A stretch of 64,000 nt of DNA from Polaribacter haliotis (GCF_014784055.1 NZ_CP061813.1:2986001-3050000), one strand, 5' to 3'. Counted from the stretch's first letter, positions 1 to 9,454 are shown. Program-made: numbers and translations. Notes: a model not told the origin generated them from the sequence alone.

Positions 1-817
1 CATCAACAATTTTTACATCTAATTTTGTTTTATTAAAAGGTAATTTTGCTTTTAAATCTTCACCACCTTCAATAACCCAAAGTAAAAATGCTTCTGCCGT
101 AACAATTAAATTATCTTCATAATTTAACTTTGCATTATAGGCTTTAATTTCTGCTTTTGGATAACCTGGAACAATTCTATCTACTAATGTACTATGAAAC
201 GAATTACTTTCTTGTAGCCAAGTTTTAAAATCACCTCCTAAATTCCAATCAGAAATATATTTTAAAATGATTTCTTTTAAAGTTTCAGAATTATGGTTAA
301 TTAGTTCACAAGGAATTATAGTTAAACCTTTTTTTGCATCACCTTTAAAATGTTTAAAACGCTCGTGTAAAAGCACTGTTAATTTAGCAGGAAAAGAACT
401 TGGTGGTTGCATTTCTGCTGTATCTGAAGCTACGTATGCAATACCAGCCTCTGTGGTATTTGAAATAATAAACTCTAAATCTTCTTCTTTAGCTAAACTT
501 AAATAATCAATAAAATTTGCATAGGGATCTACACCTTTTACAATGTTGTCTATCAATTCAATTTCTTGAATTTCTTTACCTTTTTTAACACCTTTCATAA
601 AAAGTGTATACAAACCATCTTGATCATTTAGAATTTTTACCAAACCATTTTCAATAGGCTGAACAACAGCAATACCTGCTTTAAAATTTACTACTTTATT
701 TAGTTCATTAAAAGCGTAACCAATAAATGCTCTTAGGAAGTTTCCTTCTCCAAATTGTATTATTTTAATTGGAAGTTTATCTTCTAATCCTGTATTTTTT
801 CTATTTAATTTTTTCAT
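1..817 (-). CDS. uxaB: Tagaturonate reductase (altronate oxidoreductase), 3' end beyond window
   Basis: Only the first 272 residues are in the window; the frame is open to base 1. It would reduce D-tagaturonate to D-altronate with NADH in hexuronate catabolism in the cytoplasm. The N-terminus shows the family nucleotide-binding signature IIQFGEGNFLRAF at about residues 19-31 and further mannitol-dehydrogenase-superfamily stretches (ISNTTEAGI, FPAKLTVLLHERF). The ATG at 817 lies 31 bases after the stop of the TRAP large permease, so it is the last visible gene of the uronate operon. The altronate dehydratase step is not in the window and may lie to the left. Family assignment is firm; fructuronate reductase is the alternative substrate choice. 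Confidence 0.88.
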   Translation of the reverse strand, partial: MKKLNRKNTGLEDKLPIKIIQFGEGNFLRAFIGYAFNELNKVVNFKAGIAVVQPIENGLVKILNDQDGLYTLFMKGVKKGKEIQEIELIDNIVKGVDPYANFIDYLSLAKEEDLEFIISNTTEAGIAYVASDTAEMQPPSSFPAKLTVLLHERFKHFKGDAKKGLTIIPCELINHNSETLKEIILKYISDWNLGGDFKTWLQESNSFHSTLVDRIVPGYPKAEIKAYNAKLNYEDNLIVTAEAFLLWVIEGGEDLKAKLPFNKTKLDVKIVD

Positions 818-848
818 TTTATCTAATTTTATTTTGATTACCTAAAAT

Positions 849-2153
849 CTATAGTCCAAAAATTCTTGGTAAAAACATTGATATTTCTGGTATAAAACTA
901 ATTAGCATTAATACACCTAGCATAATTGCTAAAAAAGGTAATAAAGACCTGATAACTTTGGTTACTGAAACATTGGCTACACCACTACCTACAAAGAGTA
1001 AGGTGCCTACAGGAGGTGTACAAATACCAATGCATAAATTTAATACAATTACAATTCCGAAGTGAACAGGATCCATACCTAAAGTAGTTACTACTGGTAA
1101 AAATATTGGAGTAAATATTAACACTGCAGGTGTCATGTCCATAAACGTACCAACTATTAATAAAATAATATTAATAGCTAAAAAGATGGCGAATTTATTA
1201 TTTAATGACTCTAATAAAAAAGTACTAATCATTTCTGGAATCCCTTCGAAAGAGAATAACCAAGACATTGCCATAGAGGTACAAATTAAAAACATAACAA
1301 CAGAAGTGGTTTTTCCGCTAATTAATAATATTTTTGGAAAATCCTTCATTTTCATGTCACCATAAATTAAAGAAAGTATAGCTGCATAAAGTACGGCAAT
1401 AACAGAGGCTTCAGTTGCTGTGAAAACCCCGGCTACGATTCCGCCAACAACAACTACTAATAGTAGTAAGCTAAAAAAAGCTTTTCTAAAATAGATCCAA
1501 ACTTCTAAAAGTGTAGAACGCTTTCCTCTTGCATAACCTTTGCTAATTGCAATAAATGCGATGTAACCCATAATTGCAAAACCCAGTAAAATTCCAGGTA
1601 AATAACCAGCAATAAATAATGCGGCTACAGATGCAGTTCCTCCACTAGCAAGGGCGTAAACAATTAAAATATTACTTGGCGGAATTAATAATCCCGTTGT
1701 TGATGATGTAATATTTATGGATGCACTTAACGCTCTCGGATATCCTTCTTTTTCCATTCTATCTGTCATAATAGAACCAATTGCAGAAGCTGCTGCTACT
1801 GCAGAACCAGAAATGGCTCCAAAAAGCATTGATGCTAATACGTTTACATAGGCTAATCCTCCTGGCAGGCTTGCTACTAAAGATTTTGCAAAATTAATAA
1901 GACGATTTGCAATACCACCTTGTTTCATAATTTCTCCTGCCAATACAAAAAAGGGTATTGCTAATAATGCAAAACTATCTATACCAGTTGTCATTCTTTG
2001 GGCAATAGTTGTTAATCCAGGTAGTTTATCAATATTTAGTAATAAACTTAATGTTGTGGAAATTCCAATACTATATGCTACTGGAACTTTTATTAACAAA
2101 AGCACAAAGAAACTTACAAACAAAACGATAATACTAATAATCTCTATACTCAT
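849..2153 (-). CDS. dctM: TRAP transporter large permease subunit (DctM type)
   Basis: Integral membrane protein of about 434 residues with a dozen hydrophobic segments. It forms the ion-coupled transport channel of a tripartite ATP-independent periplasmic transporter. The family motifs AIPFFVLAGEIM, FGAISGSAVAAASAIGS and the C-terminal FGIVIVLNLCIGICTPPVGT are present. A longer frame begins at a TTG at 2162, inside the end of the preceding gene. The ATG at 2153, two bases after the small-permease stop, gives the usual MSIEII start and is preferred. Lying between uronate isomerase and tagaturonate reductase genes, its likely cargo is a hexuronate; that substrate is inferred from context. Confidence 0.93.
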   Translation of the reverse strand: MSIEIISIIVLFVSFFVLLLIKVPVAYSIGISTTLSLLLNIDKLPGLTTIAQRMTTGIDSFALLAIPFFVLAGEIMKQGGIANRLINFAKSLVASLPGGLAYVNVLASMLFGAISGSAVAAASAIGSIMTDRMEKEGYPRALSASINITSSTTGLLIPPSNILIVYALASGGTASVAALFIAGYLPGILLGFAIMGYIAFIAISKGYARGKRSTLLEVWIYFRKAFFSLLLLVVVVGGIVAGVFTATEASVIAVLYAAILSLIYGDMKMKDFPKILLISGKTTSVVMFLICTSMAMSWLFSFEGIPEMISTFLLESLNNKFAIFLAINIILLIVGTFMDMTPAVLIFTPIFLPVVTTLGMDPVHFGIVIVLNLCIGICTPPVGTLLFVGSGVANVSVTKVIRSLLPFLAIMLGVLMLISFIPEISMFLPRIFGL

Positions 2154-2155
2154 GA

Positions 2156-2647
2156 TTAACAAATGTTTTTATTAGAATAAATTTTTGATATGTGGTACAC
2201 AGAAAAAGATATTATTAAGAAACCACTGAATGGCAAAACAGCATATACATAACCTAAAGGAATACGTAAAGTACCCGATAATTGATCTAGATGCAAGGTT
2301 GTATAAACCAAATTTATACCTCCAATAACCATAACAATAAGTGCAAAAAGGAATATAAAAATCTCAATAACTATAGACGCTTTTCTTTTGTTAGTTAGCG
2401 ATAGTTTTTGGTATAAAAAATCCATTGATAGGTGTTCTCTTTTTGCATTTAGATAAGCAGCGCCTATAATGGTCATCCAGATTAATGAAAATCTAGCAAA
2501 CTCTTCTGTCCAAGTAAAAGAAGTACCCAAAAGATATCTTGAGAACACTTGGAAAAGAACATCTAAAACTAATAATCCAAAAATTATTATTATAAACCAT
2601 TCAAGAATTTTGTTAACTTTATTAAAAGTAACCTCATATTTATTCAT
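2156..2647 (-). CDS. dctQ: TRAP transporter small permease subunit (DctQ type)
   Basis: A 163-residue protein with four predicted membrane helices (about residues 13-34, 50-70, 90-112, 130-152), the normal size and topology of DctQ subunits. The conserved region between helices is visible as FTWTEEFARFSLIWMTIIGAAY followed by REHLSMDF. It pairs with the large permease encoded two bases downstream and starts one base after the stop of the binding-protein gene, so translation is tightly coupled across the three TRAP genes. Confidence 0.92.
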   Translation of the reverse strand: MNKYEVTFNKVNKILEWFIIIIFGLLVLDVLFQVFSRYLLGTSFTWTEEFARFSLIWMTIIGAAYLNAKREHLSMDFLYQKLSLTNKRKASIVIEIFIFLFALIVMVIGGINLVYTTLHLDQLSGTLRIPLGYVYAVLPFSGFLIISFSVYHISKIYSNKNIC

Positions 2648-2648
2648 G

Positions 2649-3623
2649 TTAATTATTTTTAATTTCTTTTACTAATTTGCCCATTTCTGGGAATTTTTTC
2701 ACAAAATTTATTACAACGTTTTTAGATTTTTCTGCAAACAATGATTTTTCTGGAATAATAACTTCTACGCCCCAATCTTTTATAGTTTTTAGAGACTGAT
2801 CTACAGATTCTTTCCAAAATATTTTTTCAGCTTGAGCTGACTCATCTGCTGCCTCTTGTACCCAAATTCTTTCTTGTTTAGACAGTTTATTCCAGTATTT
2901 AGTACCTATCAATAATACATCTGGTACAGAAGAATGTTCATCTAACGTGTAATATTTACTTATTTCGTAATGATTTGAAGAAACAAAAGAAGGTGGGTTA
3001 TTTTCTGCACCATCTACAACACCTTGTTGAATAGCAGCATATAATTCTCCGTAAGCTAAAGGTGTAGCAGCACCTCCCATAGAATTTACCATATTAATAG
3101 CCATTTGATTATTTTGTACCCTAATTTTAAGGCCATTTAAATCTTCTGGAGTTCTTATTGCTTTTTTGCTTGTATAAAAACTTCTACTCCCAGCATCGTA
3201 GTAACATAAACCCCGTAACCAAAATTTAGATCCTTTTTCTAAAATTGATTTACCAATTGCCCCTTCTAAAACACTAAATTGATGTACTTTATTTCTAAAA
3301 AGATATGGAATTCCTAACACATTGTATTCAGGAACAAAGTTAGATAATATAGCTGCACTGACTTTGGTGGCAGCAACACTACCAATTTGCAATAACTCTA
3401 AAGTTTCTCTTTCTGATCCTAATTGGCCGTCAGGAAAAATTTTAACTTTTAATGTACCATTAGATTTTTTTTCTAAAGACTTCTTAAATTCTAAAATACC
3501 CTTGTGTACAGGGTGAGTTTGTGGCAAGGTATGACCCAGGTAAAGAACTTTATAATTATTTGTTTTTTTACAAGACACTATGCCTGTAAAAAGAATAATT
3601 AATAGAATTATTTTAATTCGCAT
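2649..3623 (-). CDS. dctP: TRAP transporter substrate-binding lipoprotein (DctP family)
   Basis: A 324-residue periplasmic solute receptor. Residues 1-18 form a lipoprotein signal ending in the lipobox GIVSC (Cys18), so it should be membrane-anchored rather than free. Family hallmarks are GHTLPQTHPVHKG near the mature N-terminus, PDGQLGSERETLELLQIGSV, and the central LNGLKIRVQNNQM (the conserved Arg contacts the substrate carboxylate) with QQGVVDGAENNPPSF. This fits DctP receptors for sugar acids. It follows uronate isomerase by 14 bases, supporting a glucuronate or galacturonate ligand. Confidence 0.93.
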   Translation of the reverse strand: MRIKIILLIILFTGIVSCKKTNNYKVLYLGHTLPQTHPVHKGILEFKKSLEKKSNGTLKVKIFPDGQLGSERETLELLQIGSVAATKVSAAILSNFVPEYNVLGIPYLFRNKVHQFSVLEGAIGKSILEKGSKFWLRGLCYYDAGSRSFYTSKKAIRTPEDLNGLKIRVQNNQMAINMVNSMGGAATPLAYGELYAAIQQGVVDGAENNPPSFVSSNHYEISKYYTLDEHSSVPDVLLIGTKYWNKLSKQERIWVQEAADESAQAEKIFWKESVDQSLKTIKDWGVEVIIPEKSLFAEKSKNVVINFVKKFPEMGKLVKEIKNN

Positions 3624-3637
3624 ACTAATATTTTTAT

Positions 3638-5041
3638 TTAATTAAATTTAAAATATTCTTTAGCGTTATTATAGCTAATATCAGAAACCATTTTACCAAT
3701 CCATTCCATATCATTTGGTAATTCTCCTCGTTTAATTTCATCGCCTAAAAGATTACATAGTATTCTTCTAAAATATTCATGTCTAGGAAAAGACAAGAAA
3801 CTTCTAGAATCTGTAAGCATACCAATAAAACAACTAATTAAACCCATATTAGAAAGTGCGTTTAACTGTTTTGTCATTCCATCTTTTTGATCTAAAAACC
3901 ACCAACCAGAACCAAATTGTACCTTTCCTTTTACACTACCATCATTAAAGTTGCCAATCATGGTAGCCATTACTTCGTTGTCTGCAGGGTTTAGGTTATA
4001 GATAATAGTTTTAGTTAATTTATCTTTACTGTCTAAAGCATTTAAAAATGCCGATAACTTTTGTGCTTGAGAATAATCTCCAATAGAATCCCAGCCTGTG
4101 TCTGGTCCTAAAATAAGATGCATACGTGCATTGTTGTTTCTTAATGCTCCTAAATGATACTGTTGTACCCAACCATACTCGTGGTAAGTTTCTGCTAAAA
4201 ATAATAAGATAGCGCTTTGAAACTTTAGAGCTTCTATGTTAGAAATTACTTTGCCTTCTCTTTTCTTCGCAAAAATTGCTTTTACTTCTGCTTCTGTAAA
4301 AGTTTCAAAATAAATTTTATCTAATCCATGATCACAAACGCTACATCCGTTTTTATCAAAGAAATCGATTCTATTTTTTAATGCATCACATAAATCATTA
4401 TAAGTAGAAATAGTTGTTGCGGCAGCATTTCCTAAAGAATTTACATACTCATTATAACCTTTAGCATTTATTAAAATTGCTTTGTCTGGTCTAAAAGAAG
4501 TTCCAACTTTTACGTCAAAATTAGATTTTTTTATTGCTTGATGGTATTTTAAATTGTCTGTTGGATCTTCTGTTGTACAAACATATTCTGCATTTACTTT
4601 ATTCAATAATTGTCTAGTGCTAAAAGAACCCGATGTTAATTGACTTTGGGTTTGCTCCCAAATATTTTCTGCTGATTTTTCGTTTAATAAAACTGTAATA
4701 CCAAAATATCTTGTTAACTCTAAATGGGTCCAATGATATAAAGGATTACGCATTGTGTAAGGTACTGTCTTTGCCCAGTTTAAAAATTTATCTTTATCTG
4801 TTCCATTTCCTGTAATAAACTTTTCATTAATACCCAAAGTACGCATTGCACGCCATTTATAATGATCACCATTTATCCAAATATTTGTTATATTATTAAA
4901 TGTTTTATCCTCAGCTATTTCTTTAGGAGGTAGGTGATTGTGATAATCTATTATGGGCTGATTCTTAGAATAGTTGTGATATAATTCTTCAGCGTATTTA
5001 TTTTCTAACAAAAAATTATCGTGAATAAAATTTTTAATCAT
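3638..5041 (-). CDS. uxaC: Uronate (glucuronate) isomerase
   Basis: A 467-residue member of the amidohydrolase-like uronate isomerases, which interconvert glucuronate/fructuronate and galacturonate/tagaturonate, the first step of hexuronate degradation. The metal-binding YHNHLPP motif lies near residue 33-39, ITGNGTDKDKFLNWAKT and HWTHLELTRYFGI follow, and the C-terminal LTDSRSFLSFPRHEYFRR is the most conserved stretch of the family. Length is normal. It is the first gene of the operon uxaC-dctP-dctQ-dctM-uxaB. A LacI-type operator and a promoter element lie 70-90 bases upstream of the ATG. Confidence 0.96.
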   Translation of the reverse strand: MIKNFIHDNFLLENKYAEELYHNYSKNQPIIDYHNHLPPKEIAEDKTFNNITNIWINGDHYKWRAMRTLGINEKFITGNGTDKDKFLNWAKTVPYTMRNPLYHWTHLELTRYFGITVLLNEKSAENIWEQTQSQLTSGSFSTRQLLNKVNAEYVCTTEDPTDNLKYHQAIKKSNFDVKVGTSFRPDKAILINAKGYNEYVNSLGNAAATTISTYNDLCDALKNRIDFFDKNGCSVCDHGLDKIYFETFTEAEVKAIFAKKREGKVISNIEALKFQSAILLFLAETYHEYGWVQQYHLGALRNNNARMHLILGPDTGWDSIGDYSQAQKLSAFLNALDSKDKLTKTIIYNLNPADNEVMATMIGNFNDGSVKGKVQFGSGWWFLDQKDGMTKQLNALSNMGLISCFIGMLTDSRSFLSFPRHEYFRRILCNLLGDEIKRGELPNDMEWIGKMVSDISYNNAKEYFKFN

Positions 5042-5110
5042 TAGTTTTCTTTTTTAATACTTCGTTAGAAGTATACCTTATCTTATGAAAAGTATTTAAT
5101 ATTGTTAAAT

Positions 5111-5124
5111 TGTAATCGATTGCA
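5111..5124. promoter_or_regulatory. LacI/GalR-family operator before uxaC
   Basis: The 14-base sequence TGTAATCGATTGCA is a near-perfect palindrome around a central ATCGAT, with one mismatched base pair. This is the pattern bound by LacI/GalR-family sugar regulators. It lies immediately downstream of the -7 element at 5125-5132 on the minus strand, so it covers the expected transcription start and would act as a repressor site. The cognate regulator is not in the window. Confidence 0.6.
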
Positions 5125-5132
5125 CAAATATA
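5125..5132 (-). promoter_or_regulatory. -7 element of the uxaC operon promoter
   Basis: On the minus strand this reads TATATTTG, an exact match to the Bacteroidota -7 consensus TAnnTTTG. It predicts transcription starting near 5118-5120, about 75-80 bases before the uxaC ATG and inside the LacI-type operator. I do not see a convincing -33 TTTG. Confidence 0.5.
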
Positions 5133-5575
5133 AAATAAAATTCCATATAACTAATATTTAATTATTTTAATTTAAATGGTTTATGATTATTACATTCAAT
5201 TTATGCTTTTATTTTATTTGTATAACTATGATTAGTAGTTGTTTTTGTAATAAATGAAAAATTAACGGAGAAGATAGAATGAATTAAAATTACTAAAGTA
5301 ATTTGCTGTTTTAATTGTTAAAGGTTACAGACAGTAAACTTTTAATTTTAAGCTTATTAACATATTATAAATACTTGTCTTTTTTACTTGAATAAGTAAG
5401 AATTATTATACTAAAAAATATTACATATTTGATTAGAAATTAATTATAAATAAAAGTAGAAATTTGTCGAAGACAATTTAATTAAAATATAGTATAAAAT
5501 TTGGACGTTTTAGACGAACTATAACCTGATGGTATCTTGTTTGAGTCCAGTTCCCAATAAAAGTTTAAAAAAAAA
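5133..5575. other. Gene-free region between the uronate operon and the GH3 gene
   Basis: About 440 very AT-rich bases with no reading frame that looks like a gene on either strand and no tRNA fold. The only distinct feature is a less AT-rich island at about 5502-5565 (GGACGTTTTAGACG ... GAGTCCAGTTCCC), in which GGAC and GTCC could pair. Its origin is unclear and it may be a decayed repeat or gene remnant. The rest shows nothing I can name. Confidence 0.5.
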
Positions 5576-5605
5576 ACCGAATTGTAAGAACAATTCGGTT
5601 TTTTT
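5576..5605 (-). terminator. Rho-independent terminator after the GH3 gene
   Basis: A perfect 9-base-pair stem (ACCGAATTG / CAATTCGGT) with loop TAAGAA. It is flanked on the left by ten A residues (a T-run on the minus strand) and on the right by seven Ts, so it can terminate both strands. It lies about 30 bases downstream of the glucosidase stop and also insulates the gene-free region. Confidence 0.85.
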
Positions 5606-5635
5606 ATGCTTTATTTTTTGAAAATATTACAAAAC

Positions 5636-7849
5636 CTACTTTAAAGTAAATGTTACTTTTTGTAATTCAGATGAATTTGGACCAATCATTACTTCAAAAT
5701 CTCCTTTTTCTATAGTTTCTTTGTTATTAATTCCTATAAACTGTAGCTTTTCTTTGGTAACGTAGAAATCGATTGTTTTTGTTTCCTTAGACTTAAAAGC
5801 TACTTTTTTGAAATCTTTTAATTCTTTAAAAGGTCTCATTACAGAGCAAAATTTATCAAAAATATATAGTTGAATTATTTCTTCTCCATTTCTATCGCCA
5901 GTATTTGTAATATCTATAGAAACCTTTACACTATCATTAATAGACATTAATTTTTTATCTAAACGAATATTTTTATACTTGTAATTTGTATAACTTAGTC
6001 CATACCCAAAAGGATATAAAGGTTCAGTTTGAATATCTCTATGGGTTGTACTGTATCTATTATTGCCAGTACCAGCATTAAAAGAATGGCTTGTTCTTTT
6101 GTAGTTGTAAAAAATAGGAACTTGCCCTTGATGATAAGGAAAAGATACTGGTAATTTTCCAGTTGGATTTACAACCCCAAAAAGAATATCTGCAACAGCA
6201 TTTCCGCCAGTAGTTCCAGGCATCCAAGCTTGTAGCAAAGCGCTAGATTTTTTTGCAACATCTGTTAAAACATATGGACGACCAGTAATTATTACACTTA
6301 CTATTGGAGTTTTTGTTTTTGAAAGTGCATCCAATAATTTCTGTTGTGCTCCAGGTAATAACAACGAAGCAACTCCACCACCTTCGCCACTCATCCATTC
6401 TTTTTCTCCTAAAGCAAGAACAACCACGTCCGATTTTTTTGCCAAAGCAACAGCTTCAGCAATCATTTCTTCTCCTTTAATTTCAAAATTTTCTACGATA
6501 CAACCTTGTGCATATGAAATTTTATTATTATTCATTTGCGCTTTTATTCCGTCAAAAATCGAAACTACATCTTTAGCTTCTCCTTTGGCAGACCACCAGC
6601 CTAATAGGTCTTTTTGAGATTTGGCAAAAGGACCAATAATCGCAATTTTTTGATTCTTAGATAATGGAAGGGTGTTATTTTCATTTTTTAAAAGAACCAT
6701 GCTTTTAGCTGCCATTTCTCTGGTTTCTTTTAAGTTTTTCGGAGACATCAATTCATCTTTTTCTCTTTTTTCATCAAAAAAAGCATATGGGTTTTCAAAT
6801 AAACCAGCCTTTTCTTTTAATCTTAAAACTTTTCGAACTCTATCATTTAATTGTTTTTCTGAAATAGTTCCATTTTTAATTAAAGAAGGTAAGATTTTTA
6901 AATATACTTTTGAAGACATATCCATATCATGTCCTGTTTCAATAGCCATTTTAACAGCAATAGTATCATTCTTTGCGATTCCAGAAGCAACTAAATTGGT
7001 AATTGTCATCCAATCTGTCATTAATAAACCATCGAACTTTAATTCTTCTCTTAAAATAGTATTCATTAAATATTTATTGGCAACTACAGGAACTCCATCA
7101 TATGCAGTATATGCAGACATTACACTAGAAACACCAGCATTAATTGCAGCTTTAAAAGGAGGGAGATGTAATTCTCTTAATTCTCGTTCAGAAAAATTTT
7201 GAATATTATAATCCCTACCCGCTAAAGAGGCTCCATAACCAGCATAATGTTTTACAGTTGCCAATAAATTTTGATGTTTTCCATTGCTTTCCTGAAACCC
7301 TTTTACTCTTGCAGTGGCAATTAAGCTTCCTAAATATGGGTCTTCTCCAGCACCTTCTAAAATTCTTCCCCAACGTGCTTCTTGGGCAATATCTACCATT
7401 GGTGCATAAGTTAAATGCAAGCCAGCAGCAGAAGCTTCTCTTGCTGCAATTGCTGCTGAGTTTCTAATCGCAGGAAGGTCCCAACTTGCGGCTTCTGCTA
7501 AAGGAATTGGAGCAATAGTTTTATATCCATGAATTACGTCTTCTTGAAATAAAATAGGAATTCCTAAACGAGATTCTTCTACAGCAACTTTTTGAACTTC
7601 TAAATTTGTTTTAGCTCCATTCGATTTTAAAATAGAACCAACTTTACCTTCTTTTATCCATTTATATACTGTGTCTTTTGGATAAAATTGACCAAAAGGG
7701 ATTAAGTTTAACTGCCCAACTTTTTCTTCGATGGTCATTTTAGCTAATAAATCTTCTATAATTGAATCTTTTGTGTTCTTCTTTTTATTACAAGAAAAAA
7801 GAAAAAATATTGAAATAATACAGGTAGATATAAATAATTTACGGGTCAT
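5636..7849 (-). CDS. bglX: Glycoside hydrolase family 3 beta-glucosidase, lipoprotein
   Basis: A 737-residue GH3 enzyme that releases glucose or related sugars from beta-linked oligosaccharides. A lipoprotein signal ends at Cys20 (FLFSC), placing it at the periplasmic or outer-membrane face. The order is GH3 N-terminal TIM barrel (about 35-355) with KHYAGYG at 200-206 and the nucleophile in LMTDW (Asp279), then the GH3 C-terminal alpha/beta domain (about 385-610) and a fibronectin-III-like domain (about 650-735). All expected catalytic features are present. It stands alone, without SusC/SusD partners, and is followed by a strong terminator. The exact substrate cannot be told from sequence. 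Confidence 0.95.
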   Translation of the reverse strand: MTRKLFISTCIISIFFLFSCNKKKNTKDSIIEDLLAKMTIEEKVGQLNLIPFGQFYPKDTVYKWIKEGKVGSILKSNGAKTNLEVQKVAVEESRLGIPILFQEDVIHGYKTIAPIPLAEAASWDLPAIRNSAAIAAREASAAGLHLTYAPMVDIAQEARWGRILEGAGEDPYLGSLIATARVKGFQESNGKHQNLLATVKHYAGYGASLAGRDYNIQNFSERELRELHLPPFKAAINAGVSSVMSAYTAYDGVPVVANKYLMNTILREELKFDGLLMTDWMTITNLVASGIAKNDTIAVKMAIETGHDMDMSSKVYLKILPSLIKNGTISEKQLNDRVRKVLRLKEKAGLFENPYAFFDEKREKDELMSPKNLKETREMAAKSMVLLKNENNTLPLSKNQKIAIIGPFAKSQKDLLGWWSAKGEAKDVVSIFDGIKAQMNNNKISYAQGCIVENFEIKGEEMIAEAVALAKKSDVVVLALGEKEWMSGEGGGVASLLLPGAQQKLLDALSKTKTPIVSVIITGRPYVLTDVAKKSSALLQAWMPGTTGGNAVADILFGVVNPTGKLPVSFPYHQGQVPIFYNYKRTSHSFNAGTGNNRYSTTHRDIQTEPLYPFGYGLSYTNYKYKNIRLDKKLMSINDSVKVSIDITNTGDRNGEEIIQLYIFDKFCSVMRPFKELKDFKKVAFKSKETKTIDFYVTKEKLQFIGINNKETIEKGDFEVMIGPNSSELQKVTFTLK

Positions 7850-7918
7850 AATTTTTTTAAAAATAGTAAAGTTTGTTTTGTTTTTAATATGAAAGAGTAA
7901 TGCCTTAAAAAGTTATCT

Positions 7919-9454
7919 TTAGCCTAACCAACCATCTCTGTCTAGACTTCTGTATTGAATTGCTTCTGCAATATGGTCTGGAGAAATAGCTGCTGCATTT
8001 GCCAAATCTGCAATGGTTCTAGAAACTTTTAAAATACGATCGTAAGCTCTTGCAGAAAGGTTTAGTTTTTCCATCGCTGTTTTTAAAAGAGTTAAACTCT
8101 CTTCAGATAATTTACAGTATTTCCTAATTTGTTTTACATTCATTTGAGCATTGTAATGTACGTTTTCAAATTCTTCAAATCTTTTAGATTGTATCTCTCT
8201 AGAAGCTGTAACACGTTTTCTTATTTCAACAGAAGATTCTCCTTTTCGTTCTTCGGAAAGTTTTTCGAAAGGAACTGGAGTTACTTCGATATGAATATCT
8301 ATTCTATCTAAAAGTGGTCCAGAAATTTTACTTAAATAACGTTCCATTTCCTGTGGGGTAGAGGTCATAGGAGAGTTTGGGTCATTAAAAAAACCACTTG
8401 GACTCGGATTCATGCTTGCCACTAACATAAAACTACAAGGATAAGTAACTGTAAATTTTGCTCTAGAAATCGTAACATCTCTATCTTCTAAAGGCTGACG
8501 CATTACTTCTAAAACGTCTCTTTTAAACTCTGGCAATTCATCTAAAAATAAAACACCATTATGCGAAAGTGAAATTTCTCCAGGTCTTGGATATTGCCCA
8601 CCACCAACTAAAGCGACATTGGAAATCGTATGATGTGGACTCCTAAAAGGTCTTTGATACATTAAACCTTCATTTTTAGTTTTACCAACTACAGAATGTA
8701 TTTTTGTAGTTTCCAAGGCTTCATGCAAAGTCATTGGTGGTAAAATAGAAGGTAATCGTTTTGCTAACATTGTTTTTCCAGATCCTGGAGGGCCAATCAA
8801 AATAATATTATGTCCACCAGCAGCTGCAATTTCCATACAGCGTTTTATGGATTCTTGTCCTTTTACATCGGAAAAATCGAACTCTGGAAAATCGATATTT
8901 TTATAAAATTCTGCTCTTGTATCTACAATTGTAGGTTCAATTTTTTTGTCTTCGTTGAAATGATTAATCACTTCCATAATATTCTCCACACCTAAAACTT
9001 CTAAATCGCTTACAATTGCTGCTTCTTTGGCATTCGCTTTTGGGAGAATAAAGTATTTAAAACCTTCTTCACGCGCTTTTATTGCCATAGGTAAAACACC
9101 TCTTATGGGTTGCAAACTTCCATCTAAAGAAAGTTCTCCCATAATAATATACTCGTTAATGTTAGTGGATTTTATTTGGTTAGATGCAGTTAAAATACCC
9201 ATAGCCAAAGTTAAATCGTAAGCAGCACCTTCTTTACGAATGTCTGCAGGTGCCATATTTATAATTATTTTTTTACCAGGAAGTTTGTAATTGTTATTAT
9301 TTAAAGCTGCAGAAATTCTGAAAGAACTTTCGCGAACAGCATTATCTGGTAAACCTACTAAATGATACCCAACACCTTTATCTATATTTACTTCAACAGT
9401 AATTGTGGTTGCTTCTATGCCAAAAACAGCAGAACCAAAAACTTTAACCAGCAT
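7919..9454 (-). CDS. YifB/ComM family Mg-chelatase-like AAA+ ATPase
   Basis: A 511-residue protein with the N-terminal ChlI-type fold (about 20-140), a central AAA+ domain with Walker A GPPGSGKT (221-228), Walker B GVLFLDELPEF near 300, and the C-terminal Mg-chelatase helical domain (about 400-505). ComM homologues are hexameric helicases that promote branch migration during natural transformation; in this lineage the role is inferred by homology. It is a single gene between the GH3 glucosidase and PEP carboxylase. The start ATG at 9454 yields the standard MLVKVFGSAVFGIEA. Confidence 0.93.
   Translation of the reverse strand: MLVKVFGSAVFGIEATTITVEVNIDKGVGYHLVGLPDNAVRESSFRISAALNNNNYKLPGKKIIINMAPADIRKEGAAYDLTLAMGILTASNQIKSTNINEYIIMGELSLDGSLQPIRGVLPMAIKAREEGFKYFILPKANAKEAAIVSDLEVLGVENIMEVINHFNEDKKIEPTIVDTRAEFYKNIDFPEFDFSDVKGQESIKRCMEIAAAGGHNIILIGPPGSGKTMLAKRLPSILPPMTLHEALETTKIHSVVGKTKNEGLMYQRPFRSPHHTISNVALVGGGQYPRPGEISLSHNGVLFLDELPEFKRDVLEVMRQPLEDRDVTISRAKFTVTYPCSFMLVASMNPSPSGFFNDPNSPMTSTPQEMERYLSKISGPLLDRIDIHIEVTPVPFEKLSEERKGESSVEIRKRVTASREIQSKRFEEFENVHYNAQMNVKQIRKYCKLSEESLTLLKTAMEKLNLSARAYDRILKVSRTIADLANAAAISPDHIAEAIQYRSLDRDGWLG

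Noticed and set aside
267..506. Plus-strand frame of 79 codons near the left edge
   Set aside because: It lies wholly inside the partial tagaturonate reductase gene on the other strand, whose protein motifs are clear.
5502..5565. Possible tRNA fragment
   Set aside because: TTTGAGTCC resembles a T-arm, but no cloverleaf, anticodon arm or acceptor pairing can be formed around it.
6672..7202. A 176-codon plus-strand frame
   Set aside because: Antisense shadow of the GH3 glucosidase; that gene has intact catalytic motifs.
5636..7849. Polysaccharide utilisation locus
   Set aside because: The GH3 enzyme has no SusC/SusD pair, sulfatase or other glycoside hydrolase beside it.
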